Below, piece after piece: positions 37,419 through 47,077 of a stretch of 64,000 bases of DNA. A model generated the notes under the pieces. The model saw only the letters and a list, made by a program, of their open reading frames with translations. It did not search any database and had not been told where the DNA came from. Source of the DNA: Pseudomonas wuhanensis (GTDB taxonomy: Bacteria; Pseudomonadota; Gammaproteobacteria; Pseudomonadales; Pseudomonadaceae). Numbering within the stretch: position 1 is the stretch's first letter; each line of letters begins with the position of its first letter. Position numbers and translations under genes: made by a program. Location of the stretch: the NCBI RefSeq assembly GCF_030687395.1, contig NZ_CP117430.1, forward strand, positions 1,612,001 to 1,676,000, in the 5' to 3' direction.

Positions 37419-37437
37419 CAAGAGATAGCGCTGTCCT
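37419..37437. promoter_or_regulatory. GntR operator at gntP
   Basis: The TAGCGCTGTC core (37426-37435) repeats that of the other two sites; the left part is less conserved. It lies just after the gntK stop, so gntP has its own regulated promoter. Confidence 0.62.
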
Positions 37438-37460
37438 GACGGCCTTTGATTAACCGCTTT

Positions 37461-37474
37461 AATAACAACAACAA
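37461..37474 (+). promoter_or_regulatory. Crc/Hfq-type A-rich motif at gntP
   Basis: AATAACAACAACAA, four AAN triplets in a row, lies immediately before the CCAGGAGA ribosome-binding site. This is the longest such motif in the window. Confidence 0.6.
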
Positions 37475-37490
37475 CCAGGAGACACCCCTA

Positions 37491-38843
37491 ATGTTTGGCA
37501 TGTCCCACGAGACGTTTCTGCTGCTAGATGCAGTGGTCACGGTGATCGGGCTTATCGTCCTGATCACCAAGTTCAAGTTGCACCCATTCCTCGCGCTGAT
37601 CATCGCCGCCGCTTTCCTCGGGCTGACGTCCGGCATGCCGATCGGCACCATCATCAAGGCGTTCCAGGACGGCTTCGGTGGCGTGCTTGGTTTCGTCGGC
37701 ATCATCCTGGCGCTGGGCACCATGCTCGGCAAAATGATGGCCGAATCAGGCGGTGCGGATCAGATTGCGCAGACGTTGATCCGCGCCTTCGGCAAGGACA
37801 AGGTGCAGTGGGCAATGATGTTCGCCGCGTTCCTGGTCGGCATTCCGCTGTTCTTCGAAATCGGCTTCGTGCTGCTGATTCCGCTGGTGTTCATCGTGGC
37901 CCGTCGCACTGGCGTGTCGATCATCAAGATCGGTATCCCGCTGCTGGCTGGTCTGTCCGCGGTACACGGCCTGGTGCCGCCGCACCCGGGTCCGCTGCTG
38001 GCCATCGGTGTGTTCGGTGCCGACATTGGTAAAACCATTCTTTACGGCCTGATCGTTGCGCTGCCAACGGCCATCATCGCGGGTCCGATCTTCGGTACGT
38101 TCATTGCCAAGCACATTCCAGGTCATCCGAATCAGGAACTGGTGGATCAACTGGTGCGCGATGAAGATGCAGGCGATCTGCCTAGCTTCGGCATTACCTT
38201 GGTCACCGTGCTGTCGCCTGTGTTCCTGATGCTGCTCAAGACCTTTGCCGATGTGGCGCTGCCGGACGGCAACTTCTTCCGTACCTTCATGGACCTGATC
38301 GGTCACCCGATCTCGGCGCTCCTGCTGGCGTTGCTGCTGTCGCTGTACACCTTCGGCTACAAGCAGGGCATCGGTTCGCAACAGATGCTCAAATGGCTGG
38401 ACGCGAGCCTTGCACCAACCGCCGCGATCATCTTGATCATCGGTGCCGGTGGCGGCTTCAAACAGATGCTGGTGACCAGCGGTGTGGGTAATGTCATCGG
38501 CAACATGGCGGTGGAAGCGCAGATATCGCCAATCCTTCTGGCGTGGCTGGTGGCGGCGGTGATTCGCATCGCGACCGGTTCGGCAACCGTGGCGACCATT
38601 ACTGGCGCAGGCATCGTGGTGCCGGTGGTGGGGATGATTCCGGGTGTGAACCGTGAGCTGCTGGTGCTGGCCACCGGTGCCGGTTCGTTGATCCTGTCCC
38701 ACGTCAACGACGCCGGTTTCTGGCTGGTGAAGCAGTACTTCAACATGACCGTGGCGGAAACCTTCAAGACCTGGACCGCGATGGAAACCATCCTGTCCGT
38801 GGTGGGCCTGGGCTTCATCCTGCTGTTGTCGTTGTTCGTTTAA
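37491..38843 (+). CDS. gntP: Gluconate:H+ symporter
   Basis: The 450-residue GntP-family permease has 12 or more hydrophobic helices. It contains LTSGMPIGTIIKAFQDGFGGVLGFVGIILALGTMLGKMM, HGLVPPHPGPLLAIGVFGADIGKTILYG and VNDAGFWLVKQYFNMTV, all family signatures. ATG 37491 is chosen for CCAGGAGA. It imports gluconate formed by periplasmic glucose oxidation, for GntK. Confidence 0.94.
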   Translation: MFGMSHETFLLLDAVVTVIGLIVLITKFKLHPFLALIIAAAFLGLTSGMPIGTIIKAFQDGFGGVLGFVGIILALGTMLGKMMAESGGADQIAQTLIRAFGKDKVQWAMMFAAFLVGIPLFFEIGFVLLIPLVFIVARRTGVSIIKIGIPLLAGLSAVHGLVPPHPGPLLAIGVFGADIGKTILYGLIVALPTAIIAGPIFGTFIAKHIPGHPNQELVDQLVRDEDAGDLPSFGITLVTVLSPVFLMLLKTFADVALPDGNFFRTFMDLIGHPISALLLALLLSLYTFGYKQGIGSQQMLKWLDASLAPTAAIILIIGAGGGFKQMLVTSGVGNVIGNMAVEAQISPILLAWLVAAVIRIATGSATVATITGAGIVVPVVGMIPGVNRELLVLATGAGSLILSHVNDAGFWLVKQYFNMTVAETFKTWTAMETILSVVGLGFILLLSLFV

Positions 38844-38859
38844 GCGATTCGACAGACAC

Positions 38860-38888
38860 AAAAAAACCGCAGCGATGCGGTTTTTTTG
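38860..38888 (+). terminator. Rho-independent terminator after gntP
   Basis: AAAAAACCGC-AGCGAT-GCGGTTTTTTT, usable on both strands. Confidence 0.9.
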
Positions 38889-38921
38889 TGGGTGATCGAT
38901 TTCAAGGCTGAACATAAAACC

Positions 38922-39014
38922 AATGTGGGAGCGGGCTTGCCCGCGATGGCGGCTGGTCAGTCAACATTAATGTTGAATGTGATGCAGTCATCGCGGGCAA
39001 GCCCGCTCCCACAG
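38922..39014. repeat. REP pair
   Basis: Facing units TGTGGGAGCGGGCTTGCCCG and CGGGCAAGCCCGCTCCCACA enclose an inner dyad CAACATTAATGTTG. Confidence 0.9.
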
Positions 39015-39022
39015 GTTACGTG

Positions 39023-40240
39023 TTAGCCGTTAGTTTTCGGTACCAACCCATCCGCCCGGAACATCCCGCGAATCCCGCGCACGGCCTGACGGATCCGGTC
39101 CTGGTTTTCGATCAGCGCGAAGCGCACATGATCATCCCCATACTCGCCAAATCCCACACCCGGCGAGACACAGACCTTGGCCTCGGCCAGCAGTTTTTTG
39201 GCGAATTCCAGCGAGCCCAAGTGTGCGTAAGCCTCGGGAATCTTGGCCCAGACATACATCGATGCTTTCGGGTTTTCGACCATCCAGCCCAGTTCATGCA
39301 GGCCTTTGACCAGCACGTTGCGACGCTGCCGATACTGATCGGCAATGTCTTTGACGCACTGCTGATCGCCTTCCAGCGCCGCGATGGCCGCAACCTGCAG
39401 CGGGGTGAACGTGCCGTAGTCGTGGTAGCTCTTGATCCGCGCCAGGGCGTTGACCAGCTCCGGGTTGCCGACCATGAAACCGATGCGCCAGCCCGCCATG
39501 TTGTAGCTCTTGGACAGGGTGAAAAACTCCACCGCGATGTCCTTGGCGCCGGGTACTTGCATGATCGACGGGGCTTTCCAGCCGTCGTAGACGATGTCGG
39601 CGTAGGCCAGGTCGTGCACCACCAAAACGTCGTACTGCTTGGCGAGGGCGATCACCCGCTCGAAAAAATCCAGCTCCACGCACTGGGCGGTGGGGTTGGA
39701 CGGGAAGCCGAGGATCATCATTTTCGGTTTCGGGATCGAGCCGCGAATCGCCCGTTCCAGCTCGGCGAAGAAGTCCACACCAGGGATCAACGGCACCGAC
39801 CGCACCTGGGCGCCGGCAATCACGGCACCGTAGATGTGAATCGGGTAGCTCGGGTTCGGCACCAGCACGGTGTCGCCCTGGTCGAGGGTGGCCAGCATCA
39901 AGTGCGCCAGGCCTTCCTTGGAACCGATGGTGACGATGGCTTCGGTTTCCGGGTCGATGTCGACCGCGTAGCGATCCTTGTACCAGTTGGAAATCGCCCG
40001 GCGCAGGCGCGGAATCCCTTTGGACGTGGAATAGCCGTGGGTGTCTTCGCGCTGGGCAACGGTGACGAGTTTTTCGACAATGTGCGGCGGCGTGGCGCCG
40101 TCGGGGTTGCCCATGCTCAAGTCGATGATGTCTTCGCCACGACGACGGGCGGCCATCTTCAGCTCGGCAGTGATGTTGAAAACGTAAGGGGGGAGTCGAT
40201 CTATGCGCGCAAAGCGGCGCGGCGAACCTTGTTCGGCCAT
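39023..40240 (-). CDS. alaC: Alanine-forming class I/II aminotransferase (AlaC-like)
   Basis: The 405-residue PLP enzyme contains [22 protein letters not shown], the PLP-phosphate region [37 protein letters not shown] and the Schiff-base Lys in [21 protein letters not shown]. This is the AlaC (glutamate-pyruvate aminotransferase) pattern. ATG 40240 gives [21 protein letters not shown], the usual N-terminus. Confidence 0.9.
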   Translation of the reverse strand: MAEQGSPRRFARIDRLPPYVFNITAELKMAARRRGEDIIDLSMGNPDGATPPHIVEKLVTVAQREDTHGYSTSKGIPRLRRAISNWYKDRYAVDIDPETEAIVTIGSKEGLAHLMLATLDQGDTVLVPNPSYPIHIYGAVIAGAQVRSVPLIPGVDFFAELERAIRGSIPKPKMMILGFPSNPTAQCVELDFFERVIALAKQYDVLVVHDLAYADIVYDGWKAPSIMQVPGAKDIAVEFFTLSKSYNMAGWRIGFMVGNPELVNALARIKSYHDYGTFTPLQVAAIAALEGDQQCVKDIADQYRQRRNVLVKGLHELGWMVENPKASMYVWAKIPEAYAHLGSLEFAKKLLAEAKVCVSPGVGFGEYGDDHVRFALIENQDRIRQAVRGIRGMFRADGLVPKTNG

Positions 40241-40380
40241 TGTTGCCTCGGATAACGTAAGCGCCCGGAACCGTCCGAGCGACGCTGGCCACTGCGGTGG
40301 CCTGTGGCGGAATGTAAGGGCAGTCGTGGCAAACTGTCTAGCCTGCGCATCAATAAAATTTTTCCCCAAGGATATGGTCG

Positions 40381-41043
40381 ATGGAATTTACCAGTGGCTT
40401 CTTGTTGAGCCTTTCGCTGTGCCTGGACATCGGCGTGGCCAATATCGCGATGATCACGCTGGCGATGCAGCGCGGCTATTTTCAAGGCTTTGCCCTGGGG
40501 CTGGGGACGTGTGTCGGCGACCTGATTTACGCGGTGCTGGCATTGGCCGGCATGACCGTATTGCTGCAGTACGAGACCGTGCGCTGGGTGTTGTGGATCG
40601 GCGGATCGGCGTTGCTGGTGTATTTCGCGGCGAAGATGATTTATTCGGCGATTCACCATGAAGCGCTGTTGGCGCAGACTGCTGAAGTCGGTCACAACTC
40701 CCACCGGAAAGAGTTTTTTCGCGGGATTTTCCTCGCCATGTCATCGCCCAGTGCCATTCTCTGGTTCGCCGCAGTGGGCGGCACACTGATCGCCCGTTCC
40801 GGCGGCGGTGGCACGCTCAGCTCGGCGCTGTTTCTCGGCGGCTTCTTGTGCGCCGGGATACTTTGGTGCGTCGGTCTGTGCTTCGCGGCGAGCCACGGCG
40901 GCAAATTGCTCGGTGACAAACTGCTGCGTTATTCCTACATGGCATCGGCAGCGATCTTCTGTTATTTCGCGGTCTACGTGATCCTATCGGGTTATAACGA
41001 GTTCATCGGCCCAGGCGCCATAGAACAGTTGCATGCACTGTAA
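40381..41043 (+). CDS. LysE-family exporter
   Basis: The 220-residue inner-membrane protein has about six helices, opening with [52 protein letters not shown], the LysE/RhtB signature. Likely an amino-acid or small-metabolite exporter; substrate unknown. It is divergent from alaC. Confidence 0.86.
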   Translation: MEFTSGFLLSLSLCLDIGVANIAMITLAMQRGYFQGFALGLGTCVGDLIYAVLALAGMTVLLQYETVRWVLWIGGSALLVYFAAKMIYSAIHHEALLAQTAEVGHNSHRKEFFRGIFLAMSSPSAILWFAAVGGTLIARSGGGGTLSSALFLGGFLCAGILWCVGLCFAASHGGKLLGDKLLRYSYMASAAIFCYFAVYVILSGYNEFIGPGAIEQLHAL

Positions 41044-41109
41044 TTGGGCGAATCGGGTTTGGCTTCTATACTCCCAGCCGAACCCACCTTTTGTACCAGG
41101 AGTTGAGTC

Positions 41110-41595
41110 ATGGATGAGCAAACAGGCGTCGAAACGGCCGAGCCACGCTTTGAAAACGGGCACTTCATGCTCATAGCGGGGTTTGGCGGCCGATTTACGG
41201 CGGATACGACCAAAGCGATCCCCGACCTATGGGAGAAATTCATTCCCGAGATTGGCAAAATTCCCGGTCAGAAAAGCGAAGTAACCTACGGCATCTGCTG
41301 CAATCCGGATGGCAAGGGTGGTTTCGAATACATAGCCGGTGTCGAAATCAGCAAGCTCGACGACCTGCCCGAGAAGTACCGCTGGATCGAAGTTCAGCCT
41401 CAGAAGTATGCAGTCTTCGAACACAAGGGCTCGCTGGATGCCTTGCCCCAAACCTTTCAATACATCTGGAAAATCTGGCTGCCGAAGTCCGGTTATGAAG
41501 CGGCGGACGCTCCGGAGTTCGAACGCTACAGCGACGATTTCAACCCGAAGCTCAACACCGGCGTGCTGGAAATCTGGCTGCCGCTCAAAGTGTAA
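41110..41595 (+). CDS. GyrI-like small-molecule-binding domain protein
   Basis: The 161-residue protein matches the effector-binding (GyrI/AraC_E_bind) fold. Segments are FMLIAGFGGRFTADTTKAIPDLWEKFIPEIGKIPG, TYGICCNPDGKGGFEYIAGVEI, YAVFEHKGSLDALPQTFQYIWKIWLP and the C-terminal LEIWLPLK. No DNA-binding domain is present, so it is a stand-alone binding domain. GGAG precedes the start. Confidence 0.83.
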   Translation: MDEQTGVETAEPRFENGHFMLIAGFGGRFTADTTKAIPDLWEKFIPEIGKIPGQKSEVTYGICCNPDGKGGFEYIAGVEISKLDDLPEKYRWIEVQPQKYAVFEHKGSLDALPQTFQYIWKIWLPKSGYEAADAPEFERYSDDFNPKLNTGVLEIWLPLKV

Positions 41596-41692
41596 AGAGC
41601 GGGGCGAGCGGCGGATCGGTGATTCGCCTCTCGATGTCGGGTTGATGCTGATTTATGATCCCCAACCTTTCCCACGCCGATTCCGAGCTGCC

Positions 41693-42181
41693 ATGAACAC
41701 CGTCATCCGCCACGTCATCCCCGCTGACCTGGACCGCTGCTACGCCATCGAAACCATTGCCTACGAAGGCGATGAAGCCGCCACCCGCGAAAAAATCGCC
41801 ACCCGCATCGCCACCTGGCCCGAGGGCTTCATCGTGGCTGAAGTGGATGGCGTTGTAGCCGGTTTCATCAATTCCGGTGCGGCGTTTGAGGTGGAGATGT
41901 CGGACGAGGCATTCAAGGAACTGATCGGCCACGACCCGGCCGGCCCGCACGTAGTGATCATGTCGGTGGTGGTGCATCCGGACTATCAAGGGCAGGGCCT
42001 GGCGAAACGTTTGATGGGTGAGTTCATCCAGCGCATGCATGCACTGAACAAGGCCAGCATCCATCTGATGTGCAAAGAGCGGCACATTCCACTCTATGCC
42101 GGGTTTGGTTTTGTCTACATCAAGCCTTCGGCGTCGGACCATGGCGGGATGGCGTGGCATGAGATGGTGTTGGAGTTCTGA
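41693..42181 (+). CDS. GNAT-family N-acetyltransferase
   Basis: The 162-residue protein contains the acetyl-CoA site IMSVVVHPDYQGQGLAKRLMGEFI (Q-G-Q-G-L-A) and LMCKERHIPLYAGFGFVYI. An in-frame ATG at 41645 would add 16 residues; 41693 fits the family start better, although no strong Shine-Dalgarno sequence is seen. Substrate unknown. Confidence 0.87.
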   Translation: MNTVIRHVIPADLDRCYAIETIAYEGDEAATREKIATRIATWPEGFIVAEVDGVVAGFINSGAAFEVEMSDEAFKELIGHDPAGPHVVIMSVVVHPDYQGQGLAKRLMGEFIQRMHALNKASIHLMCKERHIPLYAGFGFVYIKPSASDHGGMAWHEMVLEF

Positions 42182-42208
42182 CCCATCTGTCAGGACGCCG
42201 CAAACCCC

Positions 42209-42300
42209 TGTGGGAGCGAGCTTGCTCGCGATAGCGGACTCTCAGTCGACTTGGATGTTGACTGACACACCGTCATCGCGAGCAAGCTCGCTCCCACAGG
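42209..42300. repeat. REP pair (GCGAGCTTGCTCGC variant)
   Basis: TGTGGGAGCGAGCTTGCTCG and its inverse face each other between the convergent GNAT and ABC transporter genes. Confidence 0.9.
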
Positions 42301-42318
42301 ATTGGTGTTGCTCGCAGC

Positions 42319-44151
42319 TCAATCGATCCCGACAAACCCCCCGGTCTGGTGCTGCCACAACCGCGCATACAAGCCGCCATGGGCCAGCAGTTCGGCGTGG
42401 CTGCCGGTTTCGGCGATCTTGCCGTTTTCCAGCACCACCAGGCGGTCCATCCGCGCGATGGTCGAGAGGCGGTGGGCGATGGCGATCACGGTCTTGCCCT
42501 GCATCAGGGTTTCGAGGCTTTCCTGGATCGCCGCTTCGACTTCCGAGTCCAGTGCCGAGGTGGCTTCGTCCATGATCAGGATCGGCGCGTCCTTGAGCAG
42601 CACCCGGGCGATGGCAATTCGCTGACGCTGGCCACCAGAGAGCTTCACTCCGCGCTCACCAACATGAGCATCGAAACCGGTGCGGCCCTCAGAGTCCGAC
42701 AGCAACGGGATGAATTCGTCGGCCCGGGCCTTATGCACCGCCTCCCAGAGTTCGGCGTCGGTGGCGTCGGGTTTGCCGTACAGCAAGTTATCGCGGATCG
42801 AGCGGTGCAGCAGCGAGGTGTCCTGGGTGATCATGCCGATGCGTTCGCGCAGGCTTTCCTGGCCGACTTCGGCGATGTTCTGGCCGTCGATGAGAATCCG
42901 CCCGCCCTGCACGTCATAGAGGCGCAGCAGCAGATTGACCAACGTCGATTTACCGGCACCGGACGGGCCGATCAGGCCGATTTTCTCGCCGGGTTTGATG
43001 GTCAGGTTGAGGTCGCCGATGATCCCGCTTTTCTTGCCGTAGTGAAAATCGACGTGATCGAAACGCACCTCGCCACGCGCCACATTCAAAGGTTTGGCCT
43101 GTTCGCGGTCGGTGATGCTGACCGGCTGGGAAATGGTCTGCAAACCGTCCTGGACCATGCCGATGTTTTCGAAAATGCCAGTGACCACCCACATGATCCA
43201 GCCAGACATATTGACGATGCGGATCACCAGGCCCGTGGCCAAGGCAATTGCACCCACCGTGATCAGCGATTGCGTCCATAGCCACAGCGCGAGGCCGGTG
43301 GTGCTCACGATCAGCAGGCCGTTCATGCTAGTGATGGCCACGTCCATGCTGGTGACCACACGACCGGCCAGTTGGGCTTTTTCGGTTTGTTCCTTGATCG
43401 CTTCGCGGGCGTATTGCTGCTCGAAGTTGGTGTGGGCGAACAGCTTCAGGGTGGTGATGTTGGTGTAGCCGTCGACGATCCGCCCCATGAGTTTGGAGCG
43501 CGCATCGGACGACACCACCGAGCGTTCCTTGACCCGTGGCACGAAGTAGTAGAGGGCGCCGATGAAGGCGGCGATCCAGGTCAGCAACGGGATCATCAGG
43601 CGCCAGTCGGCTTCGGCGAACAGCACCAATGAACTGATCGCATAGATCAGCACGTGCCATAGCGCGTCCACCGCTTGCACAGCCGAATCGCGCAACGAGT
43701 TGCCGGTTTGCATGATGCGTTGGGCGATGCGCCCGGCAAAGTCGTTCTGGAAGAAATTGAGGCTCTGTTTGAGCACATAACTGTGGTTTTGCCAGCGGAT
43801 CAGGCTGGTCAGGCTGGGGCTCAAGGTCTGGTGCACCAGCAAGTCATGCAGGCCAACAAATATGGGGCGCAGGACCAGCGCAACCACCGCCATCCAGGCC
43901 AGTTCGATGCCGTGTTCCTTGAAAAAATTGACGTTGGGTGTGCCTTGGGCGAGGTCGATGATGCGGCTCAGGTAGCTGAACAGCGCCACTTCGATCAGCG
44001 CGCCGAACAGGCCGACGATCAGCAGGGCGGCGAAACTCGGCCAGACCTGCTTCAGGTAATAGGTATAGAAGGGGAGAACCCGATCCGGTGGAGCCGCCGT
44101 CGGTGCATCGCGGAAAATGTCGATCAGTTTTTCAAAACGGCGATAAAGCAT
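42319..44151 (-). CDS. ABC exporter (fused membrane and ATPase domains)
   Basis: The 610-residue half-transporter has about six transmembrane helices in residues 30-320. The nucleotide-binding domain contains GLIGPSGAGKSTLVNLLLRLYD (Walker A), the signature VKLSGGQRQRIAIA, ILIMDEATSALDSEVE (Walker B) and switch His in IAIAHRLSTIARMD. It is a MsbA/multidrug-type exporter that would act as a dimer; substrate unknown. ATG 44151 is preceded by GGAGAA. Confidence 0.9.
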   Translation of the reverse strand: MLYRRFEKLIDIFRDAPTAAPPDRVLPFYTYYLKQVWPSFAALLIVGLFGALIEVALFSYLSRIIDLAQGTPNVNFFKEHGIELAWMAVVALVLRPIFVGLHDLLVHQTLSPSLTSLIRWQNHSYVLKQSLNFFQNDFAGRIAQRIMQTGNSLRDSAVQAVDALWHVLIYAISSLVLFAEADWRLMIPLLTWIAAFIGALYYFVPRVKERSVVSSDARSKLMGRIVDGYTNITTLKLFAHTNFEQQYAREAIKEQTEKAQLAGRVVTSMDVAITSMNGLLIVSTTGLALWLWTQSLITVGAIALATGLVIRIVNMSGWIMWVVTGIFENIGMVQDGLQTISQPVSITDREQAKPLNVARGEVRFDHVDFHYGKKSGIIGDLNLTIKPGEKIGLIGPSGAGKSTLVNLLLRLYDVQGGRILIDGQNIAEVGQESLRERIGMITQDTSLLHRSIRDNLLYGKPDATDAELWEAVHKARADEFIPLLSDSEGRTGFDAHVGERGVKLSGGQRQRIAIARVLLKDAPILIMDEATSALDSEVEAAIQESLETLMQGKTVIAIAHRLSTIARMDRLVVLENGKIAETGSHAELLAHGGLYARLWQHQTGGFVGID

Positions 44152-44244
44152 CAGTTCTCCGCCCGCGCACGGGCTCTCCTTTAAACAATATGAGCGGCGC
44201 CGGAAGCACCGGCGGCCGCTCAAAACTCCCTGTCCAGCTTACTC

Positions 44245-44802
44245 TCAGTCGATGCGCTTGGCCGACTTGATGAAGACCGGGTCGGCCGGCACGTCTTTCA
44301 TGCCGCTTTTGGTGGTGGTCTGGGAGTTGACGATGACATCGACGACGTCCATGCCTTTAACGACTTTACCGAACACGGCATAGCCATCGCCCTGGTCCAG
44401 GAAGTCGTTGTCTTTGACGTTGATGAAGAATTGGCTGGTGGCCGAATCCGGGACGGAAGTACGGGCCATGGACAGCGTGCCACGCACGTTATGCAGGCCG
44501 TTTTTGGATTCGTTCTTGATCGGCGCCTTGGTTTCTTTTTGCTGCATTTGTTGAGTGAAACCGCCGCCCTGGACCATAAAGCCAGGAATCACACGGTGAA
44601 AAATCGTGTTGTTGTAGAAGCCGCTGTCGACGTACTCAAGGAAGTTCTTGGTACTGATCGGCGCCTTGACCGGGTCCAGTTCGATTTCGATCTGGCCGTT
44701 GGTGGTTTCCAGCAGCACGTGCGGTGCCTTGGCGGGCGTGGCGGCCATCAGGTTGGCGGCAAACAGAACGGAGCCGGCGACGAGGGCGATTTTTTTCAGC
44801 AT
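44245..44802 (-). CDS. ppiA: Periplasmic cyclophilin-type peptidyl-prolyl isomerase
   Basis: The 185-residue protein has a signal peptide ([18 protein letters not shown], cut before ATPAKA), followed by the cyclophilin domain with [37 protein letters not shown] and [15 protein letters not shown]. It catalyses cis-trans proline isomerisation during folding in the periplasm. It lies 3 bases after the hydrolase gene. Confidence 0.92.
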   Translation of the reverse strand: MLKKIALVAGSVLFAANLMAATPAKAPHVLLETTNGQIEIELDPVKAPISTKNFLEYVDSGFYNNTIFHRVIPGFMVQGGGFTQQMQQKETKAPIKNESKNGLHNVRGTLSMARTSVPDSATSQFFINVKDNDFLDQGDGYAVFGKVVKGMDVVDVIVNSQTTTKSGMKDVPADPVFIKSAKRID

Positions 44803-44805
44803 GGG

Positions 44806-45609
44806 TCAGTGATCCTGAGTGGTGGTGTCGACTGCGGTGAGAAACTCGAGCAGCGTTTGGTTGAAGCGTTCGGGTTGATCCAGCGGGGTGGCGTGGCGCG
44901 AGTCGGCGATCACCACCAACCGCGCATCGGGCAGCAGTTTTACATAGGTTTCTTTCAGCGCGACCGGGGTGTAGTCACGGTCGGCGCTGACGATGAGGGT
45001 TGGACAGGAGACCTTGGAAAGTCGTTCCTGAACCCCCCAGCCAACGATGGCATCGAAGCTGGCGAGATAAGCACGTTTGTCATTTTTTGCCCAGCGCGCC
45101 GCTATTTTTTGTCGTAACGAAGCTTGTTCGGGCTTGGGAAACAGCTTCGCACCCAGGGCCTTGCCGATGGTGCCCATGCTCAGCGCGCGCATCAGGCTCC
45201 AACGCTTGAACCACTGCCAGTAATCGTTACGGCTGCGCCGTTTGACCTCGGGCGCGCTGTTGACGATGCACAGGCTCTTGAGCAGTTGCGGCTGATCCAC
45301 CGCCAGTTGAAAGGCGATCATGCCGCCCATCGACAGTCCCACAAGATGTACAGCGCCCAGGTTCAGATGTTCGATCAGCGCGATCAGGTCGGCGCTGAAC
45401 CCGGCGATGCTGTAACGCTCGCGGGGTTTGTCGGAGCGCCCGTGGCCGCGCACATCCGGCACGATCACCCGATGGTGGGCCGAAAGCGCCGGGATCTGCA
45501 TTTCCCAGTCCAGGGTGCTGGAGCCCAACCCGTGAACCAGCAGTAACGGCGTGCCATGGCCATATTCCTCATAGTGCAGGTTGCAACCTTCATGTTCGAA
45601 ATAGGCCAT
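44806..45609 (-). CDS. Alpha/beta-fold hydrolase
   Basis: The 267-residue hydrolase has the oxyanion motif LLLVHGLGSSTLDWE, DVRGHGRSDKP, nucleophile elbow LVGLSMGGMIAFQLA, an acid region IVSADRDYTPVAL and the His in ADSRHATPLDQPERF. Substrate unknown; similar to 3-oxoadipate enol-lactonase-type enzymes. Its gene is followed at once by ppiA and sits near a LysR gene on the same strand. Confidence 0.88.
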   Translation of the reverse strand: MAYFEHEGCNLHYEEYGHGTPLLLVHGLGSSTLDWEMQIPALSAHHRVIVPDVRGHGRSDKPRERYSIAGFSADLIALIEHLNLGAVHLVGLSMGGMIAFQLAVDQPQLLKSLCIVNSAPEVKRRSRNDYWQWFKRWSLMRALSMGTIGKALGAKLFPKPEQASLRQKIAARWAKNDKRAYLASFDAIVGWGVQERLSKVSCPTLIVSADRDYTPVALKETYVKLLPDARLVVIADSRHATPLDQPERFNQTLLEFLTAVDTTTQDH

Positions 45610-45623
45610 GGGTACACTCCGTG

Positions 45624-46547
45624 TCAGGCTTGTTCGGGGGCGGCGAAGGGCGCATCCAGCGGCGCGGTATCGAAGGTGCGCAGCAGTTCGATGAGAATCT
45701 GCGTCGCCGGGCCCAAGGGTTTGTCCTTGTTCGAATACAGATAGAAACTCGGGTTACGGCTTCTTCCCTGATCCAACGGTAGCACTTTGAGCGTGCCTTC
45801 CTTGAGTTCCCGCTCGATCATGTGCCGGGGCAACCAGGCGAAGCCCAGGCCGCTGCTGACGAAGGTCGCGGCGGTGGCCAGGCTGCCGACGGTCCAGCGC
45901 TGTTCGGCGCCGAGCCAGCCGACGTCTCGCGGTTGCTGACGGCCGGAGTCGCGGATCACCACTTGCATCTGGCTTTCCAGGTCCTGGAAGTTCAGTTCGC
46001 GGTTCAGGCGATGCAAGGGATGCTCGGGGTGGGCGACAGCGATAAATTCGACGTCGCTTAATTCCGCGCCCAAATACCCGGGAATGCTGAACCCGGTGAT
46101 GGCCAGATCGGCCACGCCTTCAAGCAACACTTCCTCGACACCCGACAACACTTCCTCACGCAGGCGCACCCGGCAGCCACGGCTTTGTGGCATGAATGCG
46201 GTCAGTGCGCGGACGAGGCGGGCGCTGGGGTAGGCGGCATCGACCACCAGCCGCACTTCCGCTTCCCAGCCTTGCTCCATGTGGTGGGCCAGGTCTTCCA
46301 GTTGGCTGGCCTGTTTCACCAATTGCCGGGAGCGGCGCAGCAGTACGCCGCCGGCCTCGGTGAGTACTGCTTTGCGGCCGTCGATGCGCAAGAGCGGCAC
46401 ACCGAGCTGATCCTGCATACGCGCTACGGTGTAGCTGACCGACGATTGCGAGCGGTGCAGCGCTTCGGCGGCCTGGGCGAAACCGCCGTGATCGACCACG
46501 GCCTGCAATGTTCGCCATTGATCAAGGGTCACGCGGGGCGCTTTCAT
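45624..46547 (-). CDS. LysR-family transcriptional regulator
   Basis: The 307-residue protein has an N-terminal winged helix (TLDQWRTLQAVVDHGGFAQAAEALHRSQSSVSYTVARMQDQLG) and a LysR effector domain (about 92-295). Together with the following hydrolase gene 14 bases away it may form an operon; target genes unknown. Confidence 0.9.
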   Translation of the reverse strand: MKAPRVTLDQWRTLQAVVDHGGFAQAAEALHRSQSSVSYTVARMQDQLGVPLLRIDGRKAVLTEAGGVLLRRSRQLVKQASQLEDLAHHMEQGWEAEVRLVVDAAYPSARLVRALTAFMPQSRGCRVRLREEVLSGVEEVLLEGVADLAITGFSIPGYLGAELSDVEFIAVAHPEHPLHRLNRELNFQDLESQMQVVIRDSGRQQPRDVGWLGAEQRWTVGSLATAATFVSSGLGFAWLPRHMIERELKEGTLKVLPLDQGRSRNPSFYLYSNKDKPLGPATQILIELLRTFDTAPLDAPFAAPEQA

Positions 46548-46596
46548 GTTGAGCTCCTCTTGTCCTAAGCTGGCAGTCCTTATTGGAGACTGCTGA

Positions 46597-46926
46597 ATGA
46601 AAAAATTCTGTTGTGTGATGGCGGGTTGTGCTGTGTTGGCGATGTTGCCGCTGACGGCATTTGCTTATCCGATCGATGTCAATAAACAGCTCAACGGTTT
46701 GAAGGTCGACTACAACGCCTACGACACAGACGCCGACATCGGCTCCATTCAGGTCAACAACTACGGCGACACCGACGTGTCTTGCAAAGTGGTCTTCAAG
46801 AATGGTCCGGAAGCGCCACGCACCCGCACAATCGAAGTGCCCGCCGGTAAACACAAAAACGCCACCGCCAAGTTCACCCGCACCATCATCAAGCTGCGTA
46901 TCGACCTGACTTGCACCCCGAAATGA
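46597..46926 (+). CDS. Small secreted protein of unknown function
   Basis: The 109-residue protein has a signal peptide (CCVMAGCAVLAMLPLTAFA, cut before YPIDVNK). The mature part is short and beta-rich (IGSIQVNNYGDTDVSCKVVFKNGPEAPRTR), with two Cys that could form a disulphide in the periplasm. Homologues in Pseudomonas are often mislabelled as phosphoglycerate kinase; nothing here resembles a kinase. It is divergent from the LysR gene. Confidence 0.78.
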   Translation: MKKFCCVMAGCAVLAMLPLTAFAYPIDVNKQLNGLKVDYNAYDTDADIGSIQVNNYGDTDVSCKVVFKNGPEAPRTRTIEVPAGKHKNATAKFTRTIIKLRIDLTCTPK

Positions 46927-47077
46927 CATCGAGCGGGGCAGCCCAGCTGGGACATGCTCCGCTTATAAACGAATTTATCGATGCTTTATAGCAATTATTT
47001 GCGCTTTTTCATCGATATGACTCTGTTTAACCTTCACTCCATCGACCTACAGCATTCTCAGATGGAGGCTACATCCC

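Noticed and set aside
46597..46926. Phosphoglycerate kinase
   Set aside because: 109 residues with a signal peptide and no kinase motif; the label used for such genes elsewhere is not supported.
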